A stretch of DNA of 6,176 nucleotides from Sphaerochaeta sp. (GTDB lineage: Bacteria; Spirochaetota; Spirochaetia; Sphaerochaetales; Sphaerochaetaceae). The position numbers and the translations under genes were made by a program. Below, piece after piece: positions 5,371-6,176 of the stretch. A model generated the notes under the pieces. It searched no databases. It was not told where the DNA came from and was given only the letters and a program-made list of their open reading frames with translations. Within the stretch, counting starts at the first letter, position 1. Every line of letters begins with the position of its first letter. The stretch covers positions 1 through 6,176 of the forward strand of contig DMAO01000245.1 of assembly GCA_003446545.1 (NCBI GenBank). Reading direction: 5' to 3'.

Positions 5371-6176
5371 ATGTCCAGAACGTTACCTTTCGACCCGAAA
5401 CAACTGAGGGAGAAACAGACTATCGCCATCCCTTCCATTCCGGTTAACCAGTACCAGAGTGATTTCAAGAAGGAGCTCAAGCTCTACGGTAAGGAACGCC
5501 TTATCAGGGCTTACTACGATATGCTGTTGATCCGCAAGTTTGAGACCATGCTCGACACCATCAAGAAAGAGGGTGTCTACCAGGGGATCAAGTATACCCA
5601 TAAGGGTCCTGCTCACCTCTCTGCCGGCCAGGAAAGCGCCGCAGTAGGACAGTCCATGGTCCTCGACCCTGAAGACCAGATCTTCGGTTCCCACCGAAGC
5701 CATGGGGAAATCCTGGCGAAAAGCCTTTCTGCCATCTGGAAGATGGATGAGAAGGCCCTTCTTTCAGTTATGGAAGACTTCATGGATGGGGAGACCTACA
5801 AAGTCGTTGCCAACCATTTTGCAGGCAAGGATACCCGTGACCTAGCTGAGAACTTTGTCCTGTATGGAGCACTGGCAGAAATTTTTGCAAAGAAAACCGG
5901 ATTCTCTGCAGGCCTCGGTGGTTCGATGCACACCTTCTTCAAGCCATTTGGAAGTATGCCCAACAACGCAATTGTAGGGGGTTCGGCCACCATTGCAGTA
6001 GGAGCGTCGCTGTATAAGAAGATTAACCGTAAGAAGGGCATTGTCATAGCCAACATCGGTGACGGCTCCCTTGCCCGCGGTCCTGTCTGGGAAGGGTTGG
6101 TACTCTCCTCCATGGACCAGTACAAGACCCTCTGGGATGACAATCCCGGCTATCCTCCCTTCCTGCTCAACTGTTT
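5371..6176 (+). CDS. 2-oxoacid dehydrogenase E1, alpha-type thiamine-diphosphate region (5' part, cut by window end)
   Basis: The frame is open from ATG 5371 to the window end, giving 268 residues of a thiamine-diphosphate-dependent E1. This subunit decarboxylates a 2-oxoacid and reductively acylates E2. After a 40-residue lead come YYDMLLIRKFETML (48-61), GPAHLSAGQESAAVG (79-93), the HRSHG block (108-112), GFSAGLGGSMHTFF (177-190), then NNAIVGGSATIAVGASL (198-214) and the GDG motif that begins the cofactor-binding signature (230-232). Two insertions stand out. There are about 40 extra residues between HRSHG and GGSMH compared with ordinary E1-alpha, and about 10 extra between GDG and the PxxxxN stretch. 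The asparagine pair that ends the cofactor motif should lie just past the window edge. Whether the gene continues into a fused beta domain cannot be seen; a long fused E1 is possible. Substrate is unknown. Placing E1 after E2 and E3 is the reverse of the common order. Confidence 0.9.
   Translation, partial: MSRTLPFDPKQLREKQTIAIPSIPVNQYQSDFKKELKLYGKERLIRAYYDMLLIRKFETMLDTIKKEGVYQGIKYTHKGPAHLSAGQESAAVGQSMVLDPEDQIFGSHRSHGEILAKSLSAIWKMDEKALLSVMEDFMDGETYKVVANHFAGKDTRDLAENFVLYGALAEIFAKKTGFSAGLGGSMHTFFKPFGSMPNNAIVGGSATIAVGASLYKKINRKKGIVIANIGDGSLARGPVWEGLVLSSMDQYKTLWDDNPGYPPFLLNC

Overview
The window is a compact, single-strand (+) stretch of bacterial DNA with six genes, of which the first and last are cut by the window edges. 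Nothing in it is decisive for taxonomy. The moderate GC, strong AGGAGG-type ribosome sites, and a rhizobial-type rhamnose ABC transporter beside a fermentation-style 2-oxoacid dehydrogenase would suit an anaerobic sugar-fermenting bacterium such as a Sphaerochaeta-like spirochaete or a clostridium. That placement is a guess from memory, not a search result.

Left block (1-1785): the C-terminal part of one sugar ABC permease (RhaP-like), a second complete permease (RhaQ-like), and L-rhamnose mutarotase (RhaM/RhaU). The genes are separated by only 1-4 bases, and each ribosome site lies inside the end of the gene before it. The order permease-permease-mutarotase matches the rhaS-T-P-Q-U rhamnose uptake operon known from Rhizobium. 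The block therefore imports L-rhamnose and interconverts its anomers.

Middle (1786-2630): an 89-base gap holds a near-consensus sigma-70 promoter (TTGATA, 17-base spacer, TATAAT). It is surrounded by repeated GAAAG/CTTTC elements, three of them spaced exactly 11 bases apart. A DeoR-family regulator follows. A DeoR-type RhaR represses the rhizobial rhamnose operon, so this protein is a good candidate for the local rhamnose-responsive regulator, and it probably also controls its own operon.

Right block (2646-6176): E2 (lipoyl acyltransferase), E3 (dihydrolipoyl dehydrogenase) and the start of a thiamine-diphosphate E1 of a 2-oxoacid dehydrogenase complex, tightly packed downstream of the regulator. 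The substrate (pyruvate, acetoin, branched-chain or another oxoacid) cannot be read from this sequence. The E2 carries what looks like a second, degenerate peripheral-subunit-binding domain. The E1 has about 40 extra residues between two conserved blocks and a shorter insert in its thiamine-diphosphate motif.

The most interesting point is the linkage itself: a rhamnose uptake/mutarotase block, a sugar-type DeoR regulator with a strong promoter and repeated operators, and a divergent 2-oxoacid dehydrogenase in one co-directional locus. This suggests that oxidation of a rhamnose-derived oxoacid may be coupled by regulation to rhamnose uptake. No RNA gene, mobile element, CRISPR array or convincing intrinsic terminator was seen.
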